Assembly: GCF_011397635.1 (NCBI RefSeq) | Contig: NC_064775.1 | Location: forward strand, 15,513,452 to 15,577,451 | DNA from: Epinephelus fuscoguttatus | Lineage: Eukaryota; Chordata; Actinopteri; Perciformes; Serranidae | DNA: 64,000 bases | Direction: 5' to 3' | In this document: positions 49,200 through 63,600 of the stretch, one piece after another | Numbering within the stretch: position 1 is the first letter of the stretch | Layout of the letters: the number at the start of each line of letters is the position of its first letter | Notes under the pieces: model-generated | Told to the model about the DNA's origin: nothing | The model's database searches: none | The model's input: the letters and a program-made list of their open reading frames with translations, nothing else | Program-made: the position numbers and the translations under genes

Positions 49200-49440
49200 G
49201 GCCAGGACATCGGTCCAGAGGGCTGGCTGCTCCGGTCCAGTCCAGCGGTGGGGTGGCGGGTTCCGGGCTGCGTGCTCCAGCTTCACACCACACAGCAGAA
49301 CATGAGCGCTCGCGAGCTGCTGCTTCCTCAACTGTCCACCTCACGAGACAGGTGTTCCGCTGGCTCCTGCTGGCGCGCGCCGGGAGGTTGATCATGCACA
49401 CTGCTGCCGCTCGAGCCACTCAAAACCAGATGATGGACGG
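49200..49440 (-). promoter_or_regulatory. cacnb4: presumed promoter/5'UTR of the long cacnb4 form
   Basis: This stretch is distinctly richer in G+C and CpG (GCGCGCGCC near 49375) than the AT-rich DNA on both sides and lies just upstream of the first coding exon. It fits a CpG-island promoter. No TATA box is evident. Confidence 0.5.
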
Positions 49441-49499
49441 AACTATTTTAGAAACGAAGGGGGGGAGGGAACCTTAAATTAGCCTGAGGAGTAGGATAA

Positions 49500-52400
49500 C
49501 TGTCTTAAAGAGGAACAAGGTAACTATTTTGGACTCTAAGGGGAACTATTTTAGACTGAAACCACCAACAAGGAGTGATTAAAGACACATATTTAAGCTA
49601 CTTTTATTATAAGAATACAGACATTGCTAACCTGTAATATAGAGCAATGGTTCAAGTCTGTCTAACACAGATGTTTTGCTGTTGATGGTCACTGGCTCCC
49701 AAACTTTTTGGCTTGAGACCTCTTAAAATGAAGCAGCCCATTGTCAAAGGTTAATACAACTAAATAGAAATGTAGGTATCTTAGAAGCCTGGGAAGGCAA
49801 TATTAACCAGTAATTTACAAAAAAAGCAAATATTAGAGTAATGTAGTTTTTTGTATTTATATGTTTTCTGTTCCTGTTGTGTTCTGTTGTGCTGCATTGT
49901 CCTGCATCCCCTTATAAGTTATTTGTCTCTCAAACCCCTAACCCGCAGACATGGGCGTACAATGAGACAATGGGACCCTGGGCACAGATATGTAAAAGGC
50001 CCCACCACCTCTCTTACATAGGGGCAAGACACACTAGCATTTTGGTCACGCTATTGGGCTGCTACGAATTATACACAGAACCACACAATGGCAGCATCAT
50101 TCAACCCCTGTGTGTGATTTTAGAGGCAAAAGAAGCGTGACGGGCATAACAAGTGAGACAACAACGTCAGCATCGAGTGTGACATATGACATATGCTTGG
50201 CAGTTCTTTATAAACAAAAACAATGGCATAACATGGCAATAATAATTACTCATTCCTGTTATATGGCGGTTGATCTCATCACTCAGAGAGTAAGGAGCTC
50301 ATGGACCTCACTGTTTCCCAATTTGCGGACATTTTCAGCTGCTGTTCCTTGAGTTAGCTGCTAATTGCTACCAGCTACTCCCACAATGGGTCATGCATAT
50401 AATATGTCATCAAAATGTCACACCCGTGCCGCCCATGATCCCATCCTGGCATCCTGTTTTAGGGCTGTCACTAACTCTGATGTTGGCTTAAAGGCGAGAC
50501 AAGTCTGCGATTGTGCCCTTTATACAGAAGGGTGAGGTGGAATAAGGGCAAGAAATTCCTGCCTTGAAGAGGCAGTGTAAAAGGGGCTACAGGCTTTTTT
50601 GTTGTTGTTGTTTGCATCTCTTATGTCTCATTTTGTGTCTCTGAGGTCATTTTGTGACTGTATCTGTCGTCTTGTGTCTCTGTGTTTGTTTTGCCCCTTT
50701 TTTGTAGTTACTTTGTGTCTCTTTAAGGTCATTTTGTTTCTCTTTGAGGTAATATTGTGTCTCTTTTGACCATTTCGTGTCTTTGTGGTTATTTTGCCCC
50801 TGTTTGTAGGTTTTTTGTGTCTCTTTGCATTTCCTTTGCATCTCTTTGCGGGCAATTTGTGTCTCTTTAAGGTGGGTACATGTTTGAGAAACATTTTGCA
50901 AGCAAAGGGCATGGGGGGTTTGCCACTTTGAGCCCCAGAGCCTATGCCTGGTAGGCCCATTCAGTAATCCATTCATGCCTGCAGGTTAGGAACTACTGGT
51001 CCAAGTGAAAAGACAACTCTTGCAGGAAATAGAATTATGCATATATGCAAATCTTAATCCACTATTACTCATTAGGCGCCTAATTTAAATAATTGAATAT
51101 TACAGAAGCTGTCAAGGGACACCTCCAAATACCCCAGCCCCCGAAAACAGCTCACCTGAAACAGAAAATATCACTAATTTCAGGAGTCAGCTTCTTGCAG
51201 CAGGCTTACAGTTGCATTATGCTTCCTTGCCTCTCTTCCACTCTGAATGCTGCTAGTTCAGAAGTAGGCAATTAGGTCATGTATGTTTTGAGCTCTCACT
51301 GCAGGTTATCTAAAAAACTCTGAAAAATTGTACTCTTTAATTAGTTTATGTAGTTCATGATTTATTTTTAGTTAAGTTTTGTCTTGTTGTAGCAAACATT
51401 TAGCTGATATTTTACCCTCACCAGGAATATATTCTTCCCTTAACACATGCACAGTTATTCCTGTACCACTGGCAGACACACAAAGCATAATAGATGAATC
51501 TCCATGCTCAATGGCTGCCAAGAAGTTCTTTTATTCAAATCCTATTTTTCCCTAGACACACTGTTGGTGAGTGTGGCCAAATAATTCAGCTGTTGTTCTA
51601 TCAGTCCCCACAACTTTGTTCCAAAATTTCCAACACTTTTTTTCTCTGTGTTGAGATCACTGGTGAAGTTTCTGTCTGATGGTACTTCCGTGCAGATTGT
51701 GCTGTGGACAGTGGACTGTGCAAAACCTTCCTTTAGATCTTAGGAGCATTTAAGGTGGCTTCATTTTAGTTGCTAATATTCATGTCAGTAACAGAGGACA
51801 GTTGCAGTAAACTCCATGCTATCTCTCCCTTTGCCCAGCAGATGGCAGCATTATCAAAATAAAAGCAAGAATAAAAGCAGCTGAGGATGTCACTGTCCTT
51901 TGCACATTGCAGGACGAGGTGTGTTTTCACTGTTGCAGGTATAGAGGGAGATGTTGTTCCTTCATGGGCTTCATAAAGGTCCAGTCTCTGAAATAGGGCA
52001 CACTAACTTATGCAGAACATGAAAGCCCACAATCTATTGTTTGTCTTATGGAAGTGTAAGCCATCAACCTTGCTCACATTATCAGGACATTTTTTGTGGT
52101 ACAGAACATTTCTTGCGTGTCAAGAAGCCCTGCAGGAATTTAGCTACAGACACATTTTTTTTTTTTACATTTGAGCAATTTGTAACTCTGACTTTTCTAT
52201 TTCGAAACTTCCGGGGGACGAGAATAACCAAGAACACTTTGCCGTTGATCTGGCAAGTTCCTCCATCCATCTTCACTACTGAGTGCTTCTCATCGGCTTT
52301 TTCTGCAAGTTACTGTACCTGAGTGTCTCTGCACTCACCTGGTTGACCAAAGCAGTGAGATGGGCAACCTTTAAAATATCTAATGCTTTAAATAGCCATC

Positions 52401-52940
52401 TCCTCCTGTTGAACTTGTGTATGTGAAGGAATGGCCCACATGCAAACCACTTTGTTGCCTGACTCTGAATGAATCCCAGTTTAGACATCCTCATGGTCCA
52501 GTGGCACGGATAAGAAAAGTAGGCAGAAACTTTATTTGTGGCTTATATAGAAGAAGCGTGATATCATCCCAGAAGCTACAAATGTCATGGTAACAGCTCT
52601 ATATGTCTCTGAGCACTTTTATACATTGTTCATTGAACAAATGAAAAGCCCCTACTTTGGTTCACGGACTTATGTCTTCATGTATTCAGAGACACTTTGA
52701 TCAGGCAAATCTCCTAAGGGTGGATGTAGTGGATTAGCTAAATTAAAAGAAGGAAGGATTAAGTTGTTTTTCTCTCTTTTTAGCCATGTCAGGAGCAGGG
52801 TAGATCAGTCGGTCCACTACAACTGGCTCCTTCATGAAATACATTTACTGTCATCAAACTGGAGCAAAAAACTATTGTCCTAGTAGTTTAACTGTAGAAA
52901 TGGTTATGAATTATGGTACAACATTATGTTTAGGTAGAGG
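49500..52940. other. intergenic DNA with repeat fragments
   Basis: No gene is supported. It contains a fragment at 49950-50015 related, inverted, to 12121-12190, and the minisatellite at 50605-50890. Confidence 0.5.
50605..50890. repeat. minisatellite, ~25-bp degenerate unit
   Basis: Units of the form TTTTGTGTCTCTTTAAGGTC recur about eleven times with variations. The minus strand is open only because the unit lacks stop codons in one frame (KETQ..-type repeats). Confidence 0.8.
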
Positions 52941-53422
52941 TTAAAGGGACAGTTCAGTCCAAAGTCATAGTTGTCTGCCTTTTCTTCAATGTAATTGAAC
53001 AAGATGGCACTCAAACACCAAAAAATACCCTTGAAAAAGTCAACAGCAATGTCTCTTTGCACAAATCATGACCCAATTACTCGAGATAATCCACACACCT
53101 TGTTGTCTTGTTGTGCACACTTTCATGTAGGAACTATTTTCTTTCTCCCAAAGTACACTCACCAACAGTATCATTGAGCAGAAGGAAGCGTGCATCTACT
53201 CATGGACAAGAGGCTTGTGCACAAGATGTAAACACGTAAGCTAGCTCAGATGTGTTCACAGTATATTGAACTGTAAGTTAGAACAGAGAGAAGGCAGACA
53301 TCTCTACTGCCGATATCTCCAACACTCTGCAACTCACACCAAAACAATCTAGATTGATAAACAGCACTACAGGTAAGAGGAAAAATATGTGTTTTTGATT
53401 TGGGGGTGAATTTTCCCTTTAA
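52941..53422. mobile_element. TIR (MITE-like) element
   Basis: The left end TTAAAGGGACAGTTCAG and the right end GGGTGAATTTTCCCTTTAA form imperfect inverted repeats. No coding capacity. Confidence 0.65.
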
Positions 53423-53429
53423 GAATGGT

Positions 53430-56049
53430 TAAAATTAGGAATTAGGTTTGGAAACACTAGTGGTGAAATGTGACGCATTTCCTAAAATGTAAATTCGAGG
53501 TACTTGCACGTAGGTATTTCTATTAAATACAACTTTTTAATAAATTGTGAATTTTGTACTTTTTATTGCACTACATTTGTCTGACAGCTTTAGTGACTTC
53601 TTATCCCCTTCCTGTCCAGTGGAAACCAAGTATCTCCAGATGTATTGATTTTGAATGTTTGTGATAAACTGTTTCTTTTTGTGTTGAGAAAATTCACCTA
53701 ATTCTTTCAAGCTAAATAAACTCTTTAAAAACCCTCTGGGATCTTCTGGAGAAAGCGTCGTCACAAAACTGAAAACAGGGCTGTTTTTCTGACACCATGA
53801 AAAGCTGACCTTTTAGAGATTCGTGGTTCTCACAGGACAGGCACGCCACACTACCCGTCAGTATATAAAGGAGTTAAAATTAGCACAACCTTAAGCATCT
53901 GCAGCTCTAAAATGCAACATACACATTAATGCAGCAGTAATATGAATCCAAAAACATCAGTTATGATGGTAAAACACTGAAAGGGAGCATTTTACCGCAC
54001 AATTAATACTTTTTTCATAATATAAGTACAGTTAAGTTCTGAATACAGGACTTTTACTTAGAATTGAGTGTTTTCACTGTGTGGAATTAGAACTTTTGCT
54101 TAAGTAGAGGATCTGAATACTTCTTTCACCCATGGGAAACATTCCCCAAAACTCCAGGCGTCAAATTTGAAGGGGAGCAGACTTTGTTGGGGGATTTTCT
54201 TGAATGCATCTTCTGTGTTATGTGCAATATTTATGGGCTTTTGCTCTATTTATTCCCCCGGTTGCTAAATGGAAGGGAAAAAAGACATTCAGTTGAATAA
54301 ATAAATAAATAAATAAATATAGTGCATGGGTGACCCAGTGGTTTTACCAGCAGATTAAACTCTCAGATAGCAGAGCAGTGCTGCTCACTGGGCTATGAAC
54401 AATAAACACTGGAGTGCAGTCTGTTCAGAGCAATGATGTGAGAACTAAGTGGCTTGAAATATTTGGCAGTAGATGGGTAGACACTGTTGGGTTTTTTTGA
54501 GTGAAAAATGTGGCTGTTAGTGTTGGGATTGGGCTGCACTGCTAAACCACCTGCCCAATGTCAAACAGAAACACAAACAGGATTACAGCCCCAATGACGG
54601 AAAGCAGGATTTCCAAGAACTGAGCCCAACAGTGCCCAGGGGCGTAGGTTATGTTGCAGTGTTTGGGAGGAACACATAAAACAGAGGGGTTGGGGGTTCT
54701 CCCTCAGGAGATTTTGAGCATCAAACACTTACATTCCTGCATCCTGGTTAATTTTCATACACTAATTAGTACCTTTTCTGCATCAGTTTAAGGTGGAAAT
54801 GCCTTTAACTGGCAGTAAGAAACTGTATTACCTCCTGCAGAAATCATCCATACAGTATGACGACATCTATAACACAACATATATGTCTATGTCAGCTCCA
54901 TGCGTGCCTATATGGGTTATGGGGCCAAGAACAGCAAAGTGGAGACTGTGTGGGCATTCATCCTAACGTACCAAATGGGCCCCCTGTGTCTATTTACAGT
55001 ATAGTGACTATGGGTTTGCAAAAGGTAGGGTGGGTATCTGTTTGCTTGTGTGCCATTTTAAAAGATAAATGACCGTCTTTGTTGTTGCTTTACACATTGT
55101 TTCTTCCAATCCCAGCCAAACAACTAATTAACTAATTTATATGACTAAATAAATAACAGATAACTGTGTTTCTCTGGTTGCATCTACTCAAACTGCCCTT
55201 CCATCCACCAGGTGCTTCTATTATTCATCAGTGTCTTCTTGACCACATGAAAAATAGAAACATAATCACCATGGTATAGAGGACAAAATGGTGGACGTGA
55301 CTTACCTGCATGTCTGTCTTCTCTCTTCTCAATTATTAAAGACATAAGGGAGGCTGAGAGAGTTAAGTCACTAAAAAGAGCACCTTGTAACCCTTGTCTT
55401 CCTGCTCGTGCATCAGTCAAACCACTTACTGTGAAAGACAGAAAAAACCCCACCTTAAACAACATCTGACTTGACAAAAAGCTACTGACAAAGAAACATC
55501 TCCGTGCCCATGTTGTTGGTTTGTTGCTTCTCAACTGTGAATACTTTTACCCTGTTGGAAAGTGCTGTCAGAGATACTGAAACTTCCCCTACTTTTAGTA
55601 TAACTGATTATGCTTTGATACACTTTAAGTTATCTACAACCAAAGTGGTGCAAAGATTAAGATAGTTAAAGCTAATGTGCATGTGTTCCAATACTTGTGA
55701 TTAGGAATACCAATATATATATGTATGAAAAGCTTATCTTAAAAAGCTAGTGACTGCTTGTGGTGTGAAAAAAACTCCCCTTTCTCACTGGACAAAAAAC
55801 CTCACTGACACCCACTAACATCTGGCTTTTGTATATTTAGTAGAAGCAGTTATAATCTGCATCAGCACGCAACGACACACCTTATCATTGTATTGTACAG
55901 GTACATAAAAAAAGCCACTGTAATATTCTCCCTGGCCTTCATGTTGCTTTCTATTGCTAATTTCTTATTGTTAACCTGTTTTCTGGCACACATTCATCAA
56001 CTGGAAATAAGAAAGGCATCTGCTACCTACTTTTAGCGGGGTTTAAAAG
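53430..56049. other. intergenic DNA
   Basis: AT-rich, with an (AAAT)n run at about 54297-54317. No exon, RNA gene or recognised element. Confidence 0.5.
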
Positions 56050-56535
56050 TTCAGTGCTTAAGATTTAGGGTGATCTGGAAGTATTTAGTAGTGAGGATGG
56101 CAGATTGTAACCAGCTGAAACTTCTCCAGGTAAGAATTCAGTCAGAATTGATTGTTCAGGAGGTTTTTACTGGGAGTCAGATTATCTGCAGAGATCTCGT
56201 TGTCTCCAAAACAAACTGACATAGTGATTTAAACCATGCAGTAAAAACACTTAATAAAGCAGTTTTGCATTAAAAAAAAAATCAGTGTTTTTCGGCACTC
56301 TCATCACAGAGGGGCTGCTAACCATTGTGGCCAATGCGAAAATGTGAAGGCCCTGTCTAGAGCCAGTGTTTGGTTTGTCTGTTCGGGGCTGCTGAAAAAC
56401 ATGGCAGTCGACAAAGACGTGCTCCCTACATAGAAATAAACAGTTCATTTGAAGATATTGGAAACATGAAAAAAACATGCTTATTATATCATATTGCTTT
56501 TCTGCCAGTATATCCCCCTACATCCTAAACACTGA
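56050..56535. mobile_element. TIR element related to the 3405-4240 family
   Basis: The left end TTCAGTGCTTAAGATTTAGG and the right end (minus strand TCAGTGTTTAGGATGTAGGG) are inverted repeats. The interior has GCCAGTGTTTGGTTTGTCTG, shared with the 3405-4240 element in reverse. Confidence 0.7.
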
Positions 56536-58125
56536 TAATTTAAAAAACCTGCATATACTTGCTAATTTTAGTGGAAAGAAAGGGCATTTGTAATTTTTTT
56601 CATTAAGTTTATAGCATGGATAATCAAAATATTGACACAAAGAATTGATTTATTCATCTTTTGTTTTTTTTTTTACAGTGTACATTATACAAAAATATAG
56701 AGTACCAAAAGTTCACAGTGTCCAAAAGGCAGTGTTTAGTCAAATTCACATCATATTATAACAGCAGAAGTGTCTCTTGGGAGCAAAACAAATCCATTTA
56801 GGGGCCCGTTTGAAGATATTTAAATACAAAACACAACCTTTTTTTGCCACAGCACAGGCTGAGGGTGCCCCTTTAAAAATTAATATTTCATTGTCTGGGC
56901 CAAACACATACGCACACATGTGTACACTTTACATAAACATGTACTGTGTATTCGCATAAGAGTGTCAGTGCATGCAGTCGAGCACCCAAACGTGAACACA
57001 TATTATCAGGGCTGTTTGTTTCATGCTACATAACACTGCAGATGGTGAAAAACACCTGGATTCATTTCTTGGTATTTACAATTTAGAAAGAGAAGATATG
57101 CAATATACATTTTACAGCACGGAGTAACTTAAATATTAGCAATACTGTCCTGTTTTAATAGCCCACTATTTTGGAGGTATCTCAATGAGCTTGTGAAACT
57201 ATTTTATTTCCTTGAATATGTAATTTCAGAATAATATCCAAGACGTATCCTGTAAAGAACTATGTCATTTTGGAAAATGGAAAATGTTTTAATCAAGGAC
57301 ATTCCCCTATAACTTGTACCAAACTACAGGATATTTTTTTGAAATTATTCTGAAATTATTGACCCCTAAAAGAAGGTGATCCTAAAATTTGAATTGCAGG
57401 GGGCATGTAAAATACTTGCACGCATAATGCCTCCATAAACGACAGAAATATGAAAAACATATTTATACAAGCACCAGTAATGTCACCTCATACACAACAC
57501 ATATAGACAGGCAGCCATTCACACTCACTTTCAAATCTATGGGCAATTTAGTGTGGCTAGTTCACTGAACCTGCATGTCTCTGGACTGTGGGAGAAAACT
57601 GAAGCACCTGGAGGAAATCCATGCAGATACAGAAGAATGCAAAAGGTCACATTTGTTGTGTTTTTGTTCTTGCAAAATTTTACACATTAGTAGTTGTATT
57701 CAGAAATGTAAAAAAAAAAAAAAAAAAACAGTTATAGTCCTCCATGCTTTTCTTAATTGTCAACAATTAACAAGTCAACAAGTGTTTGCCATATTTTCAT
57801 CTAATAAAACCTCAGTTATAACTTATTACATTAATGCAGAACATTTTCTACATACAAAAGCTTTTCCTGCCTTGTTTTCCCTGCCTTTGAGCAGCCATTG
57901 TTTCCCATTCATTTCAGTACACTATAAAACAAAATATAGAGACTTGAGACCTGCTTGAGCAAGTAAATCCATCACAGTTATACACATGGTTGAGTTACCT
58001 TCGTGATGCGTGGCACTGCAGTTGAAAAGTTTGTGGCTGATTTATGGTGTGTTCATGCTCTGGTGAGAGGCGCTGTAAAATACAGGTACAGCTGCATTAT
58101 ATTTGGTGATCTTTGAACAATAACC

Positions 58126-58576
58126 TTAAAGGGATACTTCACCCGCAAAGTGATCGTTTGTGTATCAATTACTCATGGCGTGTTACCTAAAATTCTTCCA
58201 GAAAACCTTGTTTTTCTTGCATGTCTTCATGGTGAATGAAGAATCCAAAAAAAAGACAAACATTCTTCATGAAGTCATTGGGGTCCACGTTTAACAGCAA
58301 AACTATATTAAAAACATCAGTTTACAAACTGTCACACAACTCTAACAGTATAATCCAAGCCTCATTTATCCAGTTGTATACTCAGTACTTCCCAAACACA
58401 TGCTAATTTTCACTAATTGTTGTCCCTGTTCACTTTGAGTAATGAAGAATGTTCGCCTTTTTGGATTCTCCTGTCAACGTGGTGCCACACGAGAAACAAA
58501 TCTTCACAAATTCAATGTAACTCGTGTCGAGTAATTGATTAACAAACAGCCATTCTGTTGGTGAAGTATTCCTTCA
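58126..58576. mobile_element. TIR (MITE-like) element
   Basis: The left end TTAAAGGGATACTTCACC and the right end GGTGAAGTATTCCTTCAG are inverted repeats. Interior landmarks (ATTCTTCATGAAGTCATTGG) match a family I recognise from teleosts. Confidence 0.8.
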
Positions 58577-58579
58577 GTG

Positions 58580-59715
58580 CATTAACATCCAGAAAATATG
58601 TGTGACTGACAAAAAAAATAACCCACATGTTCGTAAAATTAAATCATTTTTTCTCAGCAGATACAGATACAAATACAAACAGTGACATCTGTGAATACAC
58701 CTAAAATAACTCATATAATCTGCTGTCAGAGAAGTCAACAGATGTTCATTTTTTTAACACAGTACAGTACGTAGTGAGGTGTGTCCGAAATGTCCTCTTC
58801 AGTGTTGTTGTGGTTTCTGCTAAACAGGAAAATTAAAGCAAATAATTCAGAAGTCTGTAAGTCTCTGTTCGTTTCTTCACTTCATTCACATCACTGTCTT
58901 TACTGAGGCAAACCCACACTTAAGTGTCCAAGCTACAATATCTTACAGTGTCACTGAGTCCTCCGAACACACCTGCTGAAAATGAGGAAAAGGAAAATCC
59001 CCCAAATAACAACCAGCAGATGAGTCTCTTCTCAGTCCAGTGGAAATCCAGGTACGCACATTGTCCAGGAAGTCTACCAGAAGACCTGGAGCTCTGAGTC
59101 CTACCCTGCTCTCAAACTGCCCTGAGCACAAACAGAGCACCTCAGGGTGGGTGACGTAAGAAGGAGAGGGGGGCACCTGAACTGTAGGTGCTGGTTTCAT
59201 TTAGAGAACAGATGAAAACATGGGGAGGTAAAGGCTGCTGCATACCTTCTGTGTTGGTTGTGGCTTACACGCAGATGCATCCTGAAATTTGAAACAAGGA
59301 CAGTGGTTGACCTGACTAAACTCAGCTCCTGGTTACTAAACAACTAAAATGACACCCAAAGTCACATTAATGCTACTGGATAAGATTTAATGCAATGATA
59401 AATTCAAGAGTGTTTCGGTGTGTGCCCAAGTCTAATTTTTGTCTCCCCCCTCCGGAAGTAACAGTAATTACACAAACACTATCGACGCGCTTATGACGTT
59501 TGCCTGCAGATGAGCTCCCGCGATCACTTTCTTTCTTTTTTTTTTAACTTTAGTCCATTCTCTGAACATCAAGGTTTTTTTTTAATGGGAGCACCCACTC
59601 CAGAAACTTTTCCTGGGCACTTCTTAGGATTTTCTGTCACAATCCTAGCTGCTGCTCTGTCGCTATGGACTCTCCCCCTCCCGGTTGGGTACTAAACTTG
59701 GTATTTTTGAGGGCC
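58580..59715. other. intergenic or sema5b 3'UTR
   Basis: No coding exon is supported. An open minus-strand frame at 58943-59200 lacks homology that I recognise and has no splice context. The sequence could be distal 3'UTR of sema5b. Confidence 0.4.
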
Positions 59716-60095
59716 CTGAAACACCACGCTGATGGCTGGCCGTTGGTCAATGTCAGCGCAACAGTGAGCGTCTGTTGCCCTAGTTATTTTGTTGTGTCCT
59801 GCGGAACAGAAGTGAGGACAGCAAACAGACAGCCTCAGTCAAGAGGGTGTGAGATTAACACAAACTTTTTATATCAGGTAAGATATTTTTTTTTTAGCCA
59901 GTAGGCTATGTATTTGTTTGTATTTATGTTTGCGAGTGCACAGTAAATATCATTTGTTCTTTTAACAATGTGTTGTGTTGTTAATGTGCTAGCTGGCTAA
60001 TTAGCATCTTTAATCTGTCCCGTCGGTCCTCTGGTTTCCCTTTTTTTAATCACAAATACAGACTACCGCCGCCTGCTGGTATGAAACACATTACT
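59716..60095. mobile_element. TIR element family, copy 3 (reversed, internally deleted)
   Basis: CCCTGAAACACCACGCTGAT at the left matches, in reverse, the right end of copy 1 at 9464-10123. A GTCTGTTGCCCTAG block and an AACAATGTG/AATATCATTTGTTC block follow in the expected reverse order, with a middle part missing. Confidence 0.7.
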
Positions 60096-60658
60096 CCCAG
60101 TGTGCCAGTGTGGCAAAGTTGCCACAGACACCACAGCTCTGCTATAGTGAATAATACAGAGAGCTTTATCAGACGGCATAGGCTTGATGAGCACTGTGTG
60201 TGAAACAGACATTATTTATATGTAATAGTCCTGCATTCCCGCTTTAAACTTCTCTGCTGTCGTTACTCACAAACGAAAACTGCATGTAATGTAGCAACTG
60301 TGCATGATGGAAAGAAAACAATGTTTCTGGAAAAGATGATGAATTGTTTTAAAATGTAATTTTTAGTTGATGTCGGTGCAAGAAACGAAATTCTGGTACC
60401 GTAGCACCTGGGCAAATCAAACCAAAACCATCTGCATGGCAAGATACCACAAAAAATAAGAGTAATTTGGGTGAAGCAAGACTTTAAGATCTCATTAACA
60501 GAACCAAAAATTTGTGAGGAACATGAGAGCAATTTCAGTGATTACTTCTGGAGTAACAGGATCAAAAATCTTGGTGTATTCTTTGAATGTGTAAACACTT
60601 CAGGGTGGTGTTTGGGTGAGTGAAGAGGGCTGGTTTGTTTTCAGAGCCTGGCCTCCTC

Positions 60659-63600
60659 TCAGCTGTGCATGTAGGTCCTGCAGGGGGAGTCTGGATGGAA
60701 GTCGTACTTGCTCAGGCTGGGTGGGTAGTAGGTGGTGGTGAACATGTTGCTGGAGGGCAGCGGGGAGGGGAAGTGGTTGCACGTCTCGTCGTTCACGTGG
60801 AGATTGTTCTTGTTTAGAGTCTGTAGTGTGGAGACATGAAGACAGTTTGGGTCCTTAGATAAAGGCACAAAAAAAAAATCACCTTTCCAAAATGGATTCT
60901 TCCGTAACGGTCTAATGAATGTGACAGGAGAGTCATGACACAATTGAACCAGCCCACCTTAAACTCCATGGGGATGTACTTCTCATTCTTTGGCGTGGCG
61001 TTGCCCTGCTTGTTGTAGGTGAGGTGGTTGGGTGTGCTGGGGTGGATGACCGCAGACTCTGCTGATGGTCGGTTCAGCTGGTGGCAATAGGTGTAGGCCA
61101 GTGCTGACAGTAATGCTGCTGCGAAGAAACTGGCTGAGCCCACAGCTACTAACTGGAACAAAGTAAAGGCTGGGAACAAAACAGGGGGGTTGGAGGGAAA
61201 GAAGACAAAGAGAGAGTTTAAGACAAACACCAATCGTCTATTCAAATTTTTATACTTCTTGTGTACATTGGAAGCGGAAATTGTGGAGCGAGTAAACACA
61301 GCCTCCCTCTTTCATTACCTCAACCATGTTCTTGAAAAGGTCGGAGTTGCAATATTTCCGCATTTCCAAAATTCTTTTTGTATCCAAGTTTTTCAGAAGG
61401 TGTGTTTCTCCTCAGACCAGAAATGTGGACTTTTCTTTTAGGCATGCATCTCGACCACAGCCTTGGTTTGTGCATAACGTATCCATGACAACAAACAGAG
61501 CTGACTATAAACAGGCAAGATACGCTGTCTAACGAACTGCAAGAAATCCAACTGAGATGCATATTCCAAATGCACTGTATACGTGTCCAAAGAATGCTCC
61601 TAAAACCCGAATAATAGCATGATATCCCACATGTTCTTAATCAGAAAATGCTACTTTCAGAAAAAGGCCTACTTTGCAGTATCTAAACTAAATATGCACT
61701 GTAACCAAATTTTGTAATCTGAACAGTATTTTATTGTAATATTACAATAAGATACTGTGAACGGTACATACAGTATGTTACTGTAAATAGCAAAGCATTG
61801 TGGGGAAATACTTGGTCACAATTGTAATTCTTGTCTACCCTAAATCAATTTACAATAGTATGCCTGCCCACAAAAAAACCCACTGTGCACGGGTATATTC
61901 AAAAAGTACTGCAATTGGACATTTTTTTTTACACTAACATATTGTCATTTCTCAGTAGAAACTGTAATTTCAATCATGTACTGTAAATTTGTTAAAAGAT
62001 AATGAAACTAACTGTAAATAACAAAAAACAGTGATAATACTGAAGTTAAAAAACAGTTAAAGTGCTGTAAATGAAAATACAGTAATGACACTGAAAATTA
62101 AATTACAGTAATAATACTATGAAAAACTTTTAGAGTAACTTACTTGCATCCAGCTGCCAGTGAGTTACTGTAAATGTACAGCAACCTTTTTACAGTGTGC
62201 TGTTTACATTATGTATCAAATTTGTATTATGTCATATTTGCAATAATTGTGGAATATTCATGTGCATGACATGTAGTCACTGTGATTCATCCTCTGGGGA
62301 CCATGAATATCCACAGCAGATGTCTTCAGGGTTCTCACACATTTTCATGTTTATGGACAAATTTTCAAAATTTTTCCATGATTTATCAAGAACACTTTTT
62401 TTTCCCTTGCCCCGCTTGCTGGGTATTTTTCAAACATATCAGATTCAAATTCTATTCAAACATAATGTCAACTAGCTGGCATACATGAAGAGGGGGACAG
62501 GGGACGCAGGGTGAAAATGAAGAAACATATGTGACAATAAATAGTATTAATAGTAATTCCATGACTTTTCAAAAACTATCAATGATTTTTACTAACTCCA
62601 TGACTTTTCCAGGCCTGGAAAATGTGATTGCCAAAAATTCCATGACTTATCTAGGTTTTCCATGACTGTGGGAACCCTGTGTCTTACTAATCTCATAGCT
62701 TTCAGAGGTTTCTAAACAGGGAAGCTTTTGTCAGATGGTGACTCCAGACAAACTTTCAGGGAACAGGGGGTCAAAGTTATTATGAGGAACCATCTTTGGG
62801 GAGCCATGCTTCACCACACCAAGAATCACTGCGGTCCGGCCAGTAAAACATGAGATGTCTTGCCTTGAACTAAAGTCAGAGAAGGACAAACTGCTGGACA
62901 GACGTCTGACAGTTATTGGCATCCTGAGGCCCTGCTGCCAGTGATGCAGGACAGGAGAAACCACCATCATAATTTGACTTGATGTCACCATCTGGCTGCT
63001 ATCTAACTTTATCAAAAGACCAATACTAATCCCACACTTTGCCCGGTCCCATGTCGTGTTGGGGAAAAAGCCACAAACAAAAGTCAATATTCTACCAGCT
63101 GTGTGGGACGCATCAGGTGATGAGGAAAGCCAATAACTTTGCAACAGTAACTTGGTGCTGCTACATGCTCAGAAACTGCAATTAAATCAAAGTGACATTG
63201 ATTTACTGTGGATGCAGGAGGACAGTGAAGGCATAAAACCCGACAGAATTTAAGTGGAGAATTGAGGAGGTGTGTGTGTGAGCTGGGAACAAAGAATAAT
63301 AACTCTAGGAGATTGAATAGAGACATCACTTGTTTTCACTCACTTCCACAGCTCTGGTCCTCCTGTCCGGGTAAAATAACTGAGAGGAGACAGAAAGGAA
63401 TGAAAACAGAGAGACGGAAAAAAACATCAATGTAGTGAAGTAAAATCATTACAGCTCCGAGAGATCAAACAACAAAAAGACCTGTTAATTTCTCTCAAAG
63501 GCTTCACTGTTCTCGAGGTAGGCAGAATGCTGACATCTCCATTAATTCATCTTTTTAATTTCGACACAGAGTGAACAAGTCAGCATTTACTGTGTCTGAT

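Noticed and set aside
50628-50960. Lysine/threonine-rich open frames on the minus strand
   Set aside because: They are an effect of a minisatellite unit without stop codons.
58943-59200. 85-codon minus-strand open frame near sema5b
   Set aside because: No homology that I recognise, no splice signals and no phase relation to the sema5b exons.
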